Shown: positions 56,477 through 64,000 of the stretch, piece after piece
Layout of the letters: every line of letters starts with the position of its first letter
Position numbering within the stretch: the first letter of the stretch is position 1
DNA from: Chitinimonas arctica
GTDB taxonomy: Bacteria > Pseudomonadota > Gammaproteobacteria > Burkholderiales > Chitinimonadaceae
NCBI RefSeq assembly: GCF_007431345.1
Contig: NZ_CP041730.1
Location: forward strand, 1,736,001 to 1,800,000
Reading direction: 5' to 3'
DNA: 64,000 nt
Notes under the pieces: model-generated
What the model saw: only the letters and a program-made list of their open reading frames with translations
What the model was told of the DNA's origin: nothing
Databases searched by the model: none
Made by a program: the position numbers and the translations under genes

Positions 56477-58288
56477 TCACCCCCAGCTACGCATATCGTC
56501 GATGCCGGGCGTGCCGGGCGGCTTGTCGCCGCTGTCCGCCACGTCCGCCTCGAATAGATCCTCCAGCTCGCGCATCGCGTCGCGCGAGGTCTGTATCAGC
56601 GCGGTTTCGTCGTGGTGCACGGCGTATTGGCGTACCAGCAGCGCCTCGTCGTGCTGGCGAAAGGTCGCCAGCGTGGCGGCGCTGACCGCCGCCGAGATAC
56701 CCAAGCCCTGCAACACCTCGCCGGACATCTCCAGGCTGGCGGCGAAGGTCTCGCGGGTCACCGCCTCCACGCCCAGATCGCGCAACCGGTAGTAATGGAA
56801 ACGATTGCGGGCGCGGGCATAGATCTTCAGGTGCGGGAAATGCTGGCGCACGGTCGCGGCGGTCTTCAAGGAGGCCTCCACGTCGTCGATGGCCAGCACA
56901 AAGAGCTTGGCCCGCTCCGCCCCCGCCGCGCGCAACAGATCCAGCCGCGATGCATCGCCATAATGGATGCGGTTGCCGAAGCGGCGGACGAAATCCACCT
57001 GTTCGAAACTGGACTCCAGCACGGTGGCGGAAATCTTGCGCGTGCGCAGCACCCGCGCCACGATCTGGCCGAAACGGCCAAAACCGGCAATGATGACGCT
57101 GTGATCTTCCGCATCGATCTGATCGAATTCGCGCGGCGCATCGCCTTCCAGCCGAGGGGCCACCCAGCGCTCATGCACGCCCACCAGCAAGGGCGTCAGC
57201 GCCATCGACAGGGTGACGACCATGGCCAGCAGATCGGCGGTCCGTTCATCCATCAATTGCTGGCCCACGGCCAGCGTCAGCAAGACAAAGGCAAACTCGC
57301 CGCCCTGTGCCAGGTAGACGGCGAACCGCCGCGCCGCCCGTCCATCCATGCCCGCCAGCTTGCCGATCAGATGCAGCACCAGCGCCTTTACCGCCATCAG
57401 CCCCAATGCCAGCCCCAGCAGCAGGAATGGCCGCTCCAGCAAGAGACCCAGGTTGGCGGCCATGCCCACCGCGACGAAGAACAAGCCCAGCAGCACACCC
57501 TTGAAAGGCTCGATATTCGCTTCCAGTTCGTGCCGGTATTCGGAATCGGCAAGCAAGACCCCCGCCAGGAAGGCGCCCAGCGACATGCTCAAGCCAGCGG
57601 CTTCCAGGCCCCAGGCCGTCGCCATCACGATCAGCAGCGTGGCCATCACGAAGAGTTCGTGGCTGTTGGCCCGCGCCACCCGGCGCAAGACCGCCCGCAG
57701 CACGTAGCGCCCGCCCAGCGCCACGCCCAGGACCGCGGCAAGCGACACCCAGGCCGAGGGACGGCTGGCTGCCGCGGCAGCGGGCGACAGCAGCGGCAGA
57801 ATGGCCAGCAGGGGGATCACCGCCAGATCCTGGAACAACAGCACGGCGAAGCCATCACGCCCGTGCCGGCTGGTCAGTTGGTGCTTTTCCGCCAACATCT
57901 GCAGCACAAAGGCGGTGGAGGAAAGCGACAGCGCCAAGCCGGCCACCATCGCCGCCAAGGGCGGCAAGCCCAGCAGCCAGGCCGCCCCGCCCAGCAGCAG
58001 GCTGGTCAGCAATACCTGCGCCCCGCCCAGGCCGAACACGGCGCGGCGCAGCACCCACAGGCGCGAGGGCTGCAATTCCAGGCCGATGATAAACAGCAGC
58101 AGCACCACGCCAAACTCGGTGGTATGCAGAATGGCTTCCGGCTGGTCGATCAGGCGCAAGCCCCAGGGGCCGATCGCGACACCGGCCGCCAGATAGCCCA
58201 ACACCGAGGCAAGGCCGAAGCGCTTGAGCAGGGGCACGGCCACCACGGCGGAGGCGAGCAGGACGACCCCTTGAGAAAGTAGAGACAT
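56477..58288 (-). CDS. KefB/KefC-type cation:proton antiporter
   Basis: A 603-residue CPA2 antiporter. About 12 helices cover residues 1-380 (GYLAAGVAIGPWGLRLI, FGVVLLLFIIGLELQPSRLW, LSLSSTAFVLQMLAEKHQL, VLLFQDLAVIPLLAILPLLS). Next is a TrkA-N/RCK domain with HSVIIAGFGRFGQIVARVLR and FGNRIHYGDASRLDLLRAAG. It exports potassium in exchange for protons, with gating by nucleotide or glutathione adducts in KefB/KefC. A GST-like gene lies just downstream, tail to tail, which fits glutathione-linked stress but is only adjacency. Confidence 0.93.
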   Translation of the reverse strand: MSLLSQGVVLLASAVVAVPLLKRFGLASVLGYLAAGVAIGPWGLRLIDQPEAILHTTEFGVVLLLFIIGLELQPSRLWVLRRAVFGLGGAQVLLTSLLLGGAAWLLGLPPLAAMVAGLALSLSSTAFVLQMLAEKHQLTSRHGRDGFAVLLFQDLAVIPLLAILPLLSPAAAAASRPSAWVSLAAVLGVALGGRYVLRAVLRRVARANSHELFVMATLLIVMATAWGLEAAGLSMSLGAFLAGVLLADSEYRHELEANIEPFKGVLLGLFFVAVGMAANLGLLLERPFLLLGLALGLMAVKALVLHLIGKLAGMDGRAARRFAVYLAQGGEFAFVLLTLAVGQQLMDERTADLLAMVVTLSMALTPLLVGVHERWVAPRLEGDAPREFDQIDAEDHSVIIAGFGRFGQIVARVLRTRKISATVLESSFEQVDFVRRFGNRIHYGDASRLDLLRAAGAERAKLFVLAIDDVEASLKTAATVRQHFPHLKIYARARNRFHYYRLRDLGVEAVTRETFAASLEMSGEVLQGLGISAAVSAATLATFRQHDEALLVRQYAVHHDETALIQTSRDAMRELEDLFEADVADSGDKPPGTPGIDDMRSWG

Positions 58289-58366
58289 GGTAGATCCGAA
58301 AATTGATGTCGCACGCCGACAAGCCTTCGGCGCGGCCCTGACACTGTAGCAGTCCAGGCCTGCCGG

Positions 58367-58409
58367 CGAAAAAAAACCCCGCTGCAGCGGCCGCTGCGGC
58401 GGGGTTTTT
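58367..58409 (-). terminator. Terminator after the HU gene
   Basis: AAAAACCCCGC (58372-58382) pairs with GCGGGGTTTTT (58399-58409), enclosing a further GC palindrome. T-runs stand on both sides. It lies 18 bases beyond the HU stop and can also stop antisense reading. Confidence 0.92.
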
Positions 58410-58426
58410 CAGCAGCGGACGTCGAA

Positions 58427-58705
58427 TTAGACGTTCACGGCATCCTTCAACGCCTTCAGTGCGCTGAAGGCAGGCGACTTGCGTGCGGCGATCTGAATGG
58501 CTTCACCCGTCTTCGGGTTACGGCCGGTCTTGGCAGCCTTGGCCTTGACAGTGAACTTGCCCACGCCTGGCAGCAGGGCTTCGTCGCCCTTGGCCAGCGC
58601 GTCGCGCAGGGCATCGCCCAGCGCATCGACAAAAGCTTCGGTCACGGTCTTCGGTTGTTGGGTGCGCTCGGCCAGCGCGTCGATCAGCTCTTTTTTGGTC
58701 CGCAT
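58427..58705 (-). CDS. HU-family DNA-binding protein
   Basis: A 92-residue nucleoid protein. KKELIDALAERTQQPKT begins the dimer helices, LPGVGKFTVKAKAAKTGRNP gives the beta-arm with the GxFxxxxxxxRxGRNPxTG motif, and the end is AFSALKALKDAVNV. It bends DNA without strict sequence need. ATG 58705 has GGAATC upstream. The hairpin AAGCCCG-GT-CGGGCTT (58735-58750) lies in its leader. It could be HupA- or HupB-like; the chain does not decide. Confidence 0.95.
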   Translation of the reverse strand: MRTKKELIDALAERTQQPKTVTEAFVDALGDALRDALAKGDEALLPGVGKFTVKAKAAKTGRNPKTGEAIQIAARKSPAFSALKALKDAVNV

Positions 58706-59365
58706 AGGAATCTCTCAGAAAGGACGTCTTGGGAAAGCCCGGTCGGGCTTGGTGCGCATCGAAACACGCTTTGCCATTAAAGGCAAATGCACCGGGCCTC
58801 GATGATCAGCGCGAACCCTACCCTATAGCGGCGCAGCAATTCAACACCTAAAGTGCATCCAGCCCCCGAAAATGCCGCTTCGCTGGACATTTGTTTCCCT
58901 CTTCGACCGGCCGCCAAGCCGCGTCCCTATTGGCTTTCAGGCCTGCCCGGCCGGCTTTTGGTAAAATTCTATGCTATCTGGATAACAACGCCTGAAAATG
59001 GTGTCTCCAGCGCCCGCCACACGGCCCCACACGGCTTGCGCCTGACGGAGGAAGCGGCGAGGGCCCACGACCGGGCTCTCGGAACGCGTGGCGATCCAGT
59101 CAGTACACCAGGACTGCCCAGCCGGTTTACCCGCCGGAGGCGAGCCCGGTTGAAGTGATGTGAGTGATTTAACTTGCGTCCGAAACCCTGCCCGACCAGG
59201 GCGTACGGCTAATTGACCCTATGGATCGATCGGCATAGAATATTTTACTCCACCCATTTAAAACATCATGTTGGCTTGAATGATATTTCTTGACTTTAAC
59301 TTGCGGAAAAATCAATTGGTGAATTTTTTATGTGCTGTTGCTAATTAAAAAGGGAGTCATCCATT
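58706..59365. other. Long intergenic stretch between HU and the Rpn gene
   Basis: This 660-base gap holds the HU promoter side, then a GC-rich part (about 58975-59165) with a strong hairpin, GAGGGCCC-ACGACC-GGGCTCTC (59059-59080), and finally an A+T-rich part before the Rpn gene. A 101-codon frame at 58853 has no recognisable feature. The hairpin part might be a structured RNA or leader but matches no class I can name. Confidence 0.45.
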
Positions 59366-60250
59366 ATGGAAATGATCAGCCCACGCGTGGACATTGCCTT
59401 CAAGAAGCTCTTCGGAGTGGAAGAAAACAAAGATTTACTGATTTCCCTGGTGAATGCCATCGTAGACGAAGCGGATCAGATCACCGACGTCACGCTTCTT
59501 AATCCGTATAATAGCAGCAACTTCTGGAGGGATAAAATCTCCATCCTCGATCTCAAGGCAAAGGGCAACAATGGGCAACTGCTTAATATTGAAATCCAGG
59601 TCAATGACGTAGCGGATTACGATAAACGTGCGCTTTACTATTGGGCAAAGCTATATACGGACCAGCTCGGGGAAGGCGCTGGCTATGACAGGCTGGCCAA
59701 GGCGATTGGCATTCATATACTTAACTTCAACTCCATTCCGGGCGTGGAGGGATACCACAATGTTTTCCGCATCCGGAAGGACGATGGCAAGCTGCATTAC
59801 TTTCAAGACCTGGAATTGCATACCATCGAATTGAAGAAATTTACTTCGGATGCCGAGGAAGGGATTGCCGATATTGTCGCCAAGATCAAGGAGCCGCTCG
59901 ATCGATGGGTGGCATTCCTGACTCGGCATGATTTAATGAACAAAGATCACCTTCCATCCAGCTTGAACAGTCCAGCGATCAGGAGAGCCCTGAATGTTCT
60001 GGAGTATATGAGTTTCGGAAAAGATGAAAGGGAAGCTTATGAAGGGCGCCTCAAATGGCTAAGAACGGAAGCCGGTGCGCTTAAGAAACATGGAACGGAA
60101 AAATTCGAGGAAGGAAAGCTGGAGGGAAAACTGGAAGGGAAAATCGAGGTTGCCAAAGCGCTACTGAAAGAGCACATGGCAATGCAAGCCATTGTCAACG
60201 TTACCGGATTGCCTTTGCAACAAATCGAAGCCATTGGACTGGAACGATGA
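59366..60250 (+). CDS. Rpn-family PD-(D/E)XK nuclease (putative transposase family)
   Basis: A 294-residue protein of the Rpn/PDDEXK group, linked in E. coli to recombination-promoting DNA cutting and, more recently, to phage defence. VDIAFKKLFGVEENKDLLIS opens the fold, and ISILDLKAK and LLNIEIQVND supply the D...ExQ core. The end has a repeated lysine/glutamate helix (EGKLEGKLEGKIE). Upstream and coding sequence is A+T-richer than its neighbours, so it was probably acquired. GGGAGTC lies nine bases before ATG 59366. An internal ATG at 60008 with GGAG just ahead could start a shorter C-terminal protein. Confidence 0.9.
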   Translation: MEMISPRVDIAFKKLFGVEENKDLLISLVNAIVDEADQITDVTLLNPYNSSNFWRDKISILDLKAKGNNGQLLNIEIQVNDVADYDKRALYYWAKLYTDQLGEGAGYDRLAKAIGIHILNFNSIPGVEGYHNVFRIRKDDGKLHYFQDLELHTIELKKFTSDAEEGIADIVAKIKEPLDRWVAFLTRHDLMNKDHLPSSLNSPAIRRALNVLEYMSFGKDEREAYEGRLKWLRTEAGALKKHGTEKFEEGKLEGKLEGKIEVAKALLKEHMAMQAIVNVTGLPLQQIEAIGLER

Positions 60251-60383
60251 ATAAACGGGGCTTCTGAAAAGCCGGTACGATGAAAAAATAGGGAATGGGT
60301 GCCGCATGGTTTTCCAAGGCCGTGCAACTTGGCCAACCGCGCGGACGCCCTCTGCCGTAGGACATCGAGTTCTCGCCGCCGTA

Positions 60384-61340
60384 CTAGTCCGCGAACACCA
60401 TCTGATCTCGTCCGGCACCCTTGGCGCGGTACATGGCCTGATCCGCGCGCAGCAGCATGGCATGGCCGTTTTCGTCGGCCTTCAGCTCCGCCACACCGGT
60501 CGAGAAGCGGATTTCGATGTGCTGGTTCTGATAAAAGTAGGGCGTTTTGGCATTGACCTGGCGCAAGCGGTCGATCACGAAACGGGCGCCGTTCAAATCG
60601 GTTTCCGGCAATAACACCAGAAATTCCTCGCCGCCGTAGCGCACCAGGATGTCGCTTTCCCGCAGCACCGCTTTGGCGATACTGCTGAAGTGCATCAGCA
60701 CTTTGTCGCCGACCAGGTGGCCATGGCGGTCATTGACCCGCTTGAACTCGTCGAGATCGAGGATGGCGACGGTCAGCGCATAGGCCGCCCGCCGTACCCG
60801 CTTCACCTCCCGTGCCAGCAAATGCTCCAGCCCTTGCCGGTTCAACGCGCCGGTCAACGGATCCTGTTCCAGCGTCTTGCGATTGAGGGCCAGATCGGTC
60901 TGGATCTTATCCATCGCCTGCTTCAGTTCCTGCAGATCGCGATGCGAACTGGAGACCGTCTGCCGCACGCTGCCGGTCGATTCGATCAGCTCGCCCAGCA
61001 CCGCCTGCAGCTGCTCCGGATCGTTGCTGCTGCGCAGTGTATCGAGCGACTTGTCCATCACCGCACCGCCGCGCGACAAGTCTTCCAGCAGCAGTCCGGA
61101 GGCTTCGTTCATACCGTCCAGCACATCGGACACCCTGAACAATACCTGGTAGGCACTCTTCAATTCCTCGCTGCTCTTGTCGGTAGGCGACTTGATGGCG
61201 GCGATAGCGTTGTAGAATTTCGTATAATTTTCCGGCGTTGGCGGCAAACCCAGTTCGGCAAGGCGCTTGAGCGCCACCCTGGCGATATCCGACGGCGTCA
61301 GGGTATGAGATGGTGAAGGCGTCGCCGTGCGTTCGTTCAT
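60384..61340 (-). CDS. GGDEF-domain diguanylate cyclase
   Basis: A 318-residue cytosolic enzyme. An N-terminal helical part (~15-150, IARVALKRLAELGLPPTPEN) may sense or dimerise. The GGDEF domain follows: DPLTGALNRQGLEHLL, ILDLDEFKRVNDRHGH, and the A-site GGEEF. RESD five residues before it is an intact I-site for product inhibition. I chose ATG 61340 (MNERTATP), with GGTGG six bases upstream; ATG 61346 is possible. It makes c-di-GMP, the opposite role to the HD-GYP protein at 12962. It is not linked to that operon by position. Confidence 0.94.
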   Translation of the reverse strand: MNERTATPSPSHTLTPSDIARVALKRLAELGLPPTPENYTKFYNAIAAIKSPTDKSSEELKSAYQVLFRVSDVLDGMNEASGLLLEDLSRGGAVMDKSLDTLRSSNDPEQLQAVLGELIESTGSVRQTVSSSHRDLQELKQAMDKIQTDLALNRKTLEQDPLTGALNRQGLEHLLAREVKRVRRAAYALTVAILDLDEFKRVNDRHGHLVGDKVLMHFSSIAKAVLRESDILVRYGGEEFLVLLPETDLNGARFVIDRLRQVNAKTPYFYQNQHIEIRFSTGVAELKADENGHAMLLRADQAMYRAKGAGRDQMVFAD

Positions 61341-61488
61341 TGTCATCCACCACTGAGGAGCGCTGCAAAAGTACGGACTGAATATTCGGTTCACTGCCAC
61401 CAGTGGGCCGGTTCAGCTGTATTCCCAGTTACCCGCGCTGCCGCCGCCCATGCGGCGCAGCAGATCAATCCGCAACCGGACTTCCTGT

Positions 61489-62880
61489 ATGCACCTCCAT
61501 ATTCTAGGCATTTGCGGCACCTTCATGGGCGGTATCGCCCAGCTTGCCCGTGCCTCCGGCCACACGGTCACAGGCTGCGATGCCAACGTCTATCCGCCGA
61601 TGAGCAGCCAGCTCGAGGCGGCCGGCATACAGCTCATTGAAGGTTACTCGCCCGAACAGATCAAACTCAACGCCGATATTTACGTCGTCGGTAACGTGGT
61701 GACGCGCGGTAACCCGTTGATGGAAGCCATCCTGGATGCCGGCCTGCCGTATGTGTCCGGCCCGCAGTGGCTGGCCGAACAAGTACTGCGCGACCCGGCC
61801 TTCCCGAAATGGGTGCTGGCCGTCGCGGGCACCCACGGCAAGACCACCACCTCCTCGATGCTGACCTGGATACTGGAATACGCCGGCCTGGCGCCTGGTT
61901 TCCTGATCGGCGGCGTACCCGAAAATTTCGGTATTTCCGCCCGCCTGCCAGGTGAACCGCGCCAGGAAAAAGGCGGCCGCTCCCCCTTCTTCGTCATCGA
62001 GGCCGACGAGTACGACACGGCCTTCTTCGACAAACGCTCCAAGTTCGTGCATTACCGGCCCCGCACCGCGGTACTGAACAACCTGGAATTCGATCATGCC
62101 GACATCTTCGCCGACCTGGCCGCCATCGAAACCCAGTTCCACCATCTGGTGCGCACCGTTCCGGCACAGGGACTGCTGATCGCCAATGGCCGCGAAGCCA
62201 GCTTGGCCCGCGTGCTGCATCGAGGCTGCTGGTCCCGGCTGGAGCGCTTCGGCGGGGTGGACGGACAATCCGGCTGGTGTATGGGCACGTCCTACCCGGA
62301 CGGTTGCGACGTGCTGCTGGATGGGCAGCTGCAAGGCCGGCTGCAATGGTCGCTGCTGGGCGAACATAACCAGCTCAACGCGCTGGCCGCGCTCGCCGCC
62401 GCCCGCCATGTCGGTGTCAGCCCGGCCGTCGGCCTGGCCGCATTGACGGCGTTCCGCAATGTAAAGCGGCGGATGGAAATACGGGGTGTCCGCAACGGCA
62501 TCACGGTCTACGATGACTTTGCCCACCATCCCACGGCCATCGCCACCACCCTGGCCGGCCTGCGCACCAAGGTCGGCAACACGCGTATCCTGGCGGTACT
62601 GGAACCGCGTTCCAATACCATGAAGTTGGGCACCATCAAGGACGCCCTGCCGGGCAGCCTGGCGAGCGCCGATCTGGTCTTCTGCTACGGCGCGGACCTG
62701 GGCTGGAACCCGGCCGAGGTATTGGCGCCGCTGGGCGAGCGGGCACGGTGCTACAACGAACTGGCCGGTCTGGTCGGCGCGGTCGCTGCGGCGGCCAGGC
62801 CTGGCGACCAGATCGTCGTGATGAGCAATGGCGGGTTTGGCGGGGTACATCAAAAGTTGTTGGATGCCATAGCGGGGTGA
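61489..62880 (+). CDS. mpl: UDP-MurNAc:L-alanyl-gamma-D-glutamyl-meso-DAP ligase
   Basis: A 463-residue Mur-ligase family enzyme that reattaches recycled tripeptide to UDP-MurNAc. MHLHILGICGTFMGGIAQLA is the N-terminal Rossmann motif, VAGTHGKTTTSSMLTWIL the ATP loop, FFVIEADEYDTAFFDKRSKF the metal region, and YDDFAHHPTAIATTLAGLRT and VLEPRSNTMKLG the later active-site parts. I chose ATG 61489, which starts the family pattern; a start 39 bases earlier adds nothing known. It lies four bases before the cNMP-binding gene, so the two are probably cotranscribed. Confidence 0.95.
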   Translation: MHLHILGICGTFMGGIAQLARASGHTVTGCDANVYPPMSSQLEAAGIQLIEGYSPEQIKLNADIYVVGNVVTRGNPLMEAILDAGLPYVSGPQWLAEQVLRDPAFPKWVLAVAGTHGKTTTSSMLTWILEYAGLAPGFLIGGVPENFGISARLPGEPRQEKGGRSPFFVIEADEYDTAFFDKRSKFVHYRPRTAVLNNLEFDHADIFADLAAIETQFHHLVRTVPAQGLLIANGREASLARVLHRGCWSRLERFGGVDGQSGWCMGTSYPDGCDVLLDGQLQGRLQWSLLGEHNQLNALAALAAARHVGVSPAVGLAALTAFRNVKRRMEIRGVRNGITVYDDFAHHPTAIATTLAGLRTKVGNTRILAVLEPRSNTMKLGTIKDALPGSLASADLVFCYGADLGWNPAEVLAPLGERARCYNELAGLVGAVAAAARPGDQIVVMSNGGFGGVHQKLLDAIAG

Positions 62881-62883
62881 ACC

Positions 62884-63396
62884 ATGCAGGACAATGGCGC
62901 GCTGGTACAGAAGCTGCTGCAGTCGGTACGCTTATTCAGCGGCTTCAGCCCGGAAGAGGCACGCCAGTTCCTGGCGGCCTGCCGGGTGGAGCAGCATCCA
63001 GCCGGCAAGCGGCTGCTGAACGAAGGGGAAGATGGCAGCGAGATGTATGTGCTGCTGTCCGGCAATGTGACGGTCAGGCGCTTCGGGGGCGTGTCCGAGT
63101 ACGAACTGACGCGGCTAGGCCCGGGCGAGACCTTCGGCGAGTTGGCCTTGATCGACTTCGGCTGGCGTTCCGCCAGTGTGGAAGCCGTGGGATACGTGCG
63201 GGTACTGGTATTCGCACGCGACAGCTTGAGCCGCGTGCCGGCGCTGGAAGCCAAGCTCTACCGTAACCTGGCCATCATGTTGGCCAGCCGCCTGCGCGAG
63301 ACCGACGCACGGCTGACCGATATGGCGGAACAAAGCGCGGAAATGGCTGCGTTCGCGAAACTGGCTACCCAAACGCAGCAAATATTCGTGGGCTGA
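62884..63396 (+). CDS. Stand-alone cyclic-nucleotide-binding domain protein
   Basis: A 170-residue protein with a single cNMP-binding domain (~10-130). GETFGELALIDFGWRSASVE is the phosphate-binding cassette, with the glutamate and arginine that contact the cyclic nucleotide. No helix-turn-helix follows; the end is helical (ARLTDMAEQSAEMAAFAK). It may bind cAMP made by the cyclase at 17771 and act through another protein. It starts four bases after mpl, an unusual neighbour for this domain. Confidence 0.9.
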   Translation: MQDNGALVQKLLQSVRLFSGFSPEEARQFLAACRVEQHPAGKRLLNEGEDGSEMYVLLSGNVTVRRFGGVSEYELTRLGPGETFGELALIDFGWRSASVEAVGYVRVLVFARDSLSRVPALEAKLYRNLAIMLASRLRETDARLTDMAEQSAEMAAFAKLATQTQQIFVG

Positions 63397-63399
63397 CGC

Positions 63400-64000
63400 C
63401 TACCTCGCCAGGCGCCAAGCCAACCGCGCCGCCACCTTGGCGGTAATGCCGTCCCGATCGAAGCTCGGGTTCAGCTCGGCGATATCGGCCAGCATCAGCT
63501 TGCCGCTTGCCTTGGCGGCATCGATCAGTGCCTCCACCACCGGCAGCGCCACGCCATAGGCGGCCGGCGCCGATACGCCCGGCGCGACGGCGGCCGGCAG
63601 CACGTCGAGGCAGACGGTCAGATATAGCCAGTCCACTTCGTCGACAAAGAAGGCCAGCGCGTCGAGCAGGGATTCCAGATTCTCGCTGCCGCAGGCTTCG
63701 TCGCCATGCCATTGCACCCCCAGCTCGCGCGCCCGATGGAACAGGGCAGCGGTATTGGCCGGTTCCGAAATACCAAAAACCAGGTAATTGAACGAAGTCT
63801 GGTTTTTGGCGCAGGCCTCCGCGATCTGCCGGAATGGCGTACCCGAGCTACCCCGTTCGCCGGCACGCAGATCGAAGTGCGCGTCCAGATTGATGATGCC
63901 GATACGCGGCGGCCGTTGCCCTTGCAGCTCGGCAAACCGGGCCAGGCCCAGAAAGCTGCCGTAAGCCACTTCGTGTCCGCCCCCCAGCACCAGCGGGAAA
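63400..64000 (-). CDS. hutG: Formimidoylglutamase/arginase-family hydrolase, N-terminus outside the window
   Basis: An open frame of 200 codons from the stop at 63400 to the window edge. It contains the binuclear manganese motifs of the ureohydrolase family: PLVLGGGHEVAYGSFLGLAR, GIINLDAHFDLRAG and YLTVCLDVLPAAVAPGVSAP. The form fits HutG, which splits N-formimidoylglutamate in histidine breakdown. The start lies beyond base 64000. The gene faces the cNMP gene tail to tail, three bases apart. Confidence 0.87.
   Translation of the reverse strand, partial: FPLVLGGGHEVAYGSFLGLARFAELQGQRPPRIGIINLDAHFDLRAGERGSSGTPFRQIAEACAKNQTSFNYLVFGISEPANTAALFHRARELGVQWHGDEACGSENLESLLDALAFFVDEVDWLYLTVCLDVLPAAVAPGVSAPAAYGVALPVVEALIDAAKASGKLMLADIAELNPSFDRDGITAKVAARLAWRLAR

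Noticed and set aside
56612..58282. A 556-codon frame on the plus strand
   Set aside because: It is antisense to the KefB-type antiporter, and the translation is low-complexity with H, Q and R.
59040..59080. A guanidine-II (mini-ykkC) riboswitch, because of ACGG and ACGA in loops
   Set aside because: The closing stems do not fit the two-hairpin form with ACGR tetraloops, and the gene downstream is not a guanidine exporter or hydrolase.
58853..59158. A 101-codon frame between HU and the Rpn gene
   Set aside because: No ribosome site, no motif and a composition unlike a gene; it overlaps a hairpin-rich stretch.
1..64000. CRISPR arrays, tRNA, rRNA or prophage genes
   Set aside because: No regular spaced repeats, no tRNA-like T-arm pattern, no rRNA-like block and no phage structural gene were seen.

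Overview
The window comes from the chromosome of a GC-rich Gram-negative bacterium. Gene content (short type IV pilins, a HAE-type RND pump, CysTWA/Sbp, Mpl, HU, cytochrome b561 with YceI, an Slt transglycosylase) and GC-rich codon use fit a betaproteobacterium, possibly Neisseriales-like. This is inference from protein character, since no rRNA or tRNA gene is present to anchor it.

Region 1 (1-12917, all minus strand) reads right to left. A good sigma-54 promoter (12902-12917) precedes two tandem, very short type IV pilins of PilA-N type, then a small secreted two-cysteine protein. A terminator follows, then an ABC-2-like permease, a 1.1-kb-residue protein with two TPR plus glycosyltransferase-like units, a membrane-anchored helical protein and an ABC ATPase. 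After these come a GNAT/FemAB-like acyltransferase, two SAM methyltransferases around an FAD-type oxidoreductase, a DegT/DnrJ/EryC1 sugar aminotransferase and a partial protein cut by the window edge. Many of these genes overlap by an ATGA. I read this as a split-pilin locus joined to an ABC exporter and a surface-glycan or protein-modification set.

Region 2 (12962-24203, minus) is one tightly packed signalling operon. In order of transcription it holds a CHASE2 Ser/Thr kinase, a PP2C phosphatase, an FHA protein, a CHASE2 adenylate cyclase, a metallo-beta-lactamase-fold cyclic-nucleotide phosphodiesterase, a GAF-fused GspE/PilB ATPase and a GAF/HD-GYP protein. It carries writer, eraser and reader modules for protein phosphorylation and for cyclic nucleotides, next to a pilus-type motor ATPase and directly upstream of the pilins.

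Region 3 (24296-32883) holds HscC with a J-like partner that lacks HPD, a cytochrome b561/YceI/YceI operon, and an intact IS5-family element inserted in the loop of a hairpin with a TTAG duplication. Beyond it are an A+T-richer cysteine-peptidase-like gene that may be an effector, and an M48 peptidase that ends in a pilin-like helix.

Region 4 (32936-45225) is mainly sulfur metabolism: sbp-cysT-cysW-cysA diverging from cystathionine beta-synthase and a gamma-lyase/synthase, an amino-acid (perhaps cystine) ABC importer without its ATPase, a degenerate EAL protein, a 1-Cys peroxiredoxin, a second sulfate-binding protein and an OmpA-like lipoprotein.

Region 5 (45401-64000) is mixed: an RND efflux pair with a frameshifted pump, a possible type III secretion-like protein, a frameshifted S8 protease, a ferredoxin, Slt, a frameshifted glutathione S-transferase, a KefB-type antiporter, HU, an Rpn nuclease with a possible internal start, a diguanylate cyclase, Mpl, a lone cNMP-binding protein and a partial formimidoylglutamase. 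Three single-site frameshifts within about 7 kb may be real decay or sequence error. No CRISPR array, prophage, tRNA or rRNA was seen.
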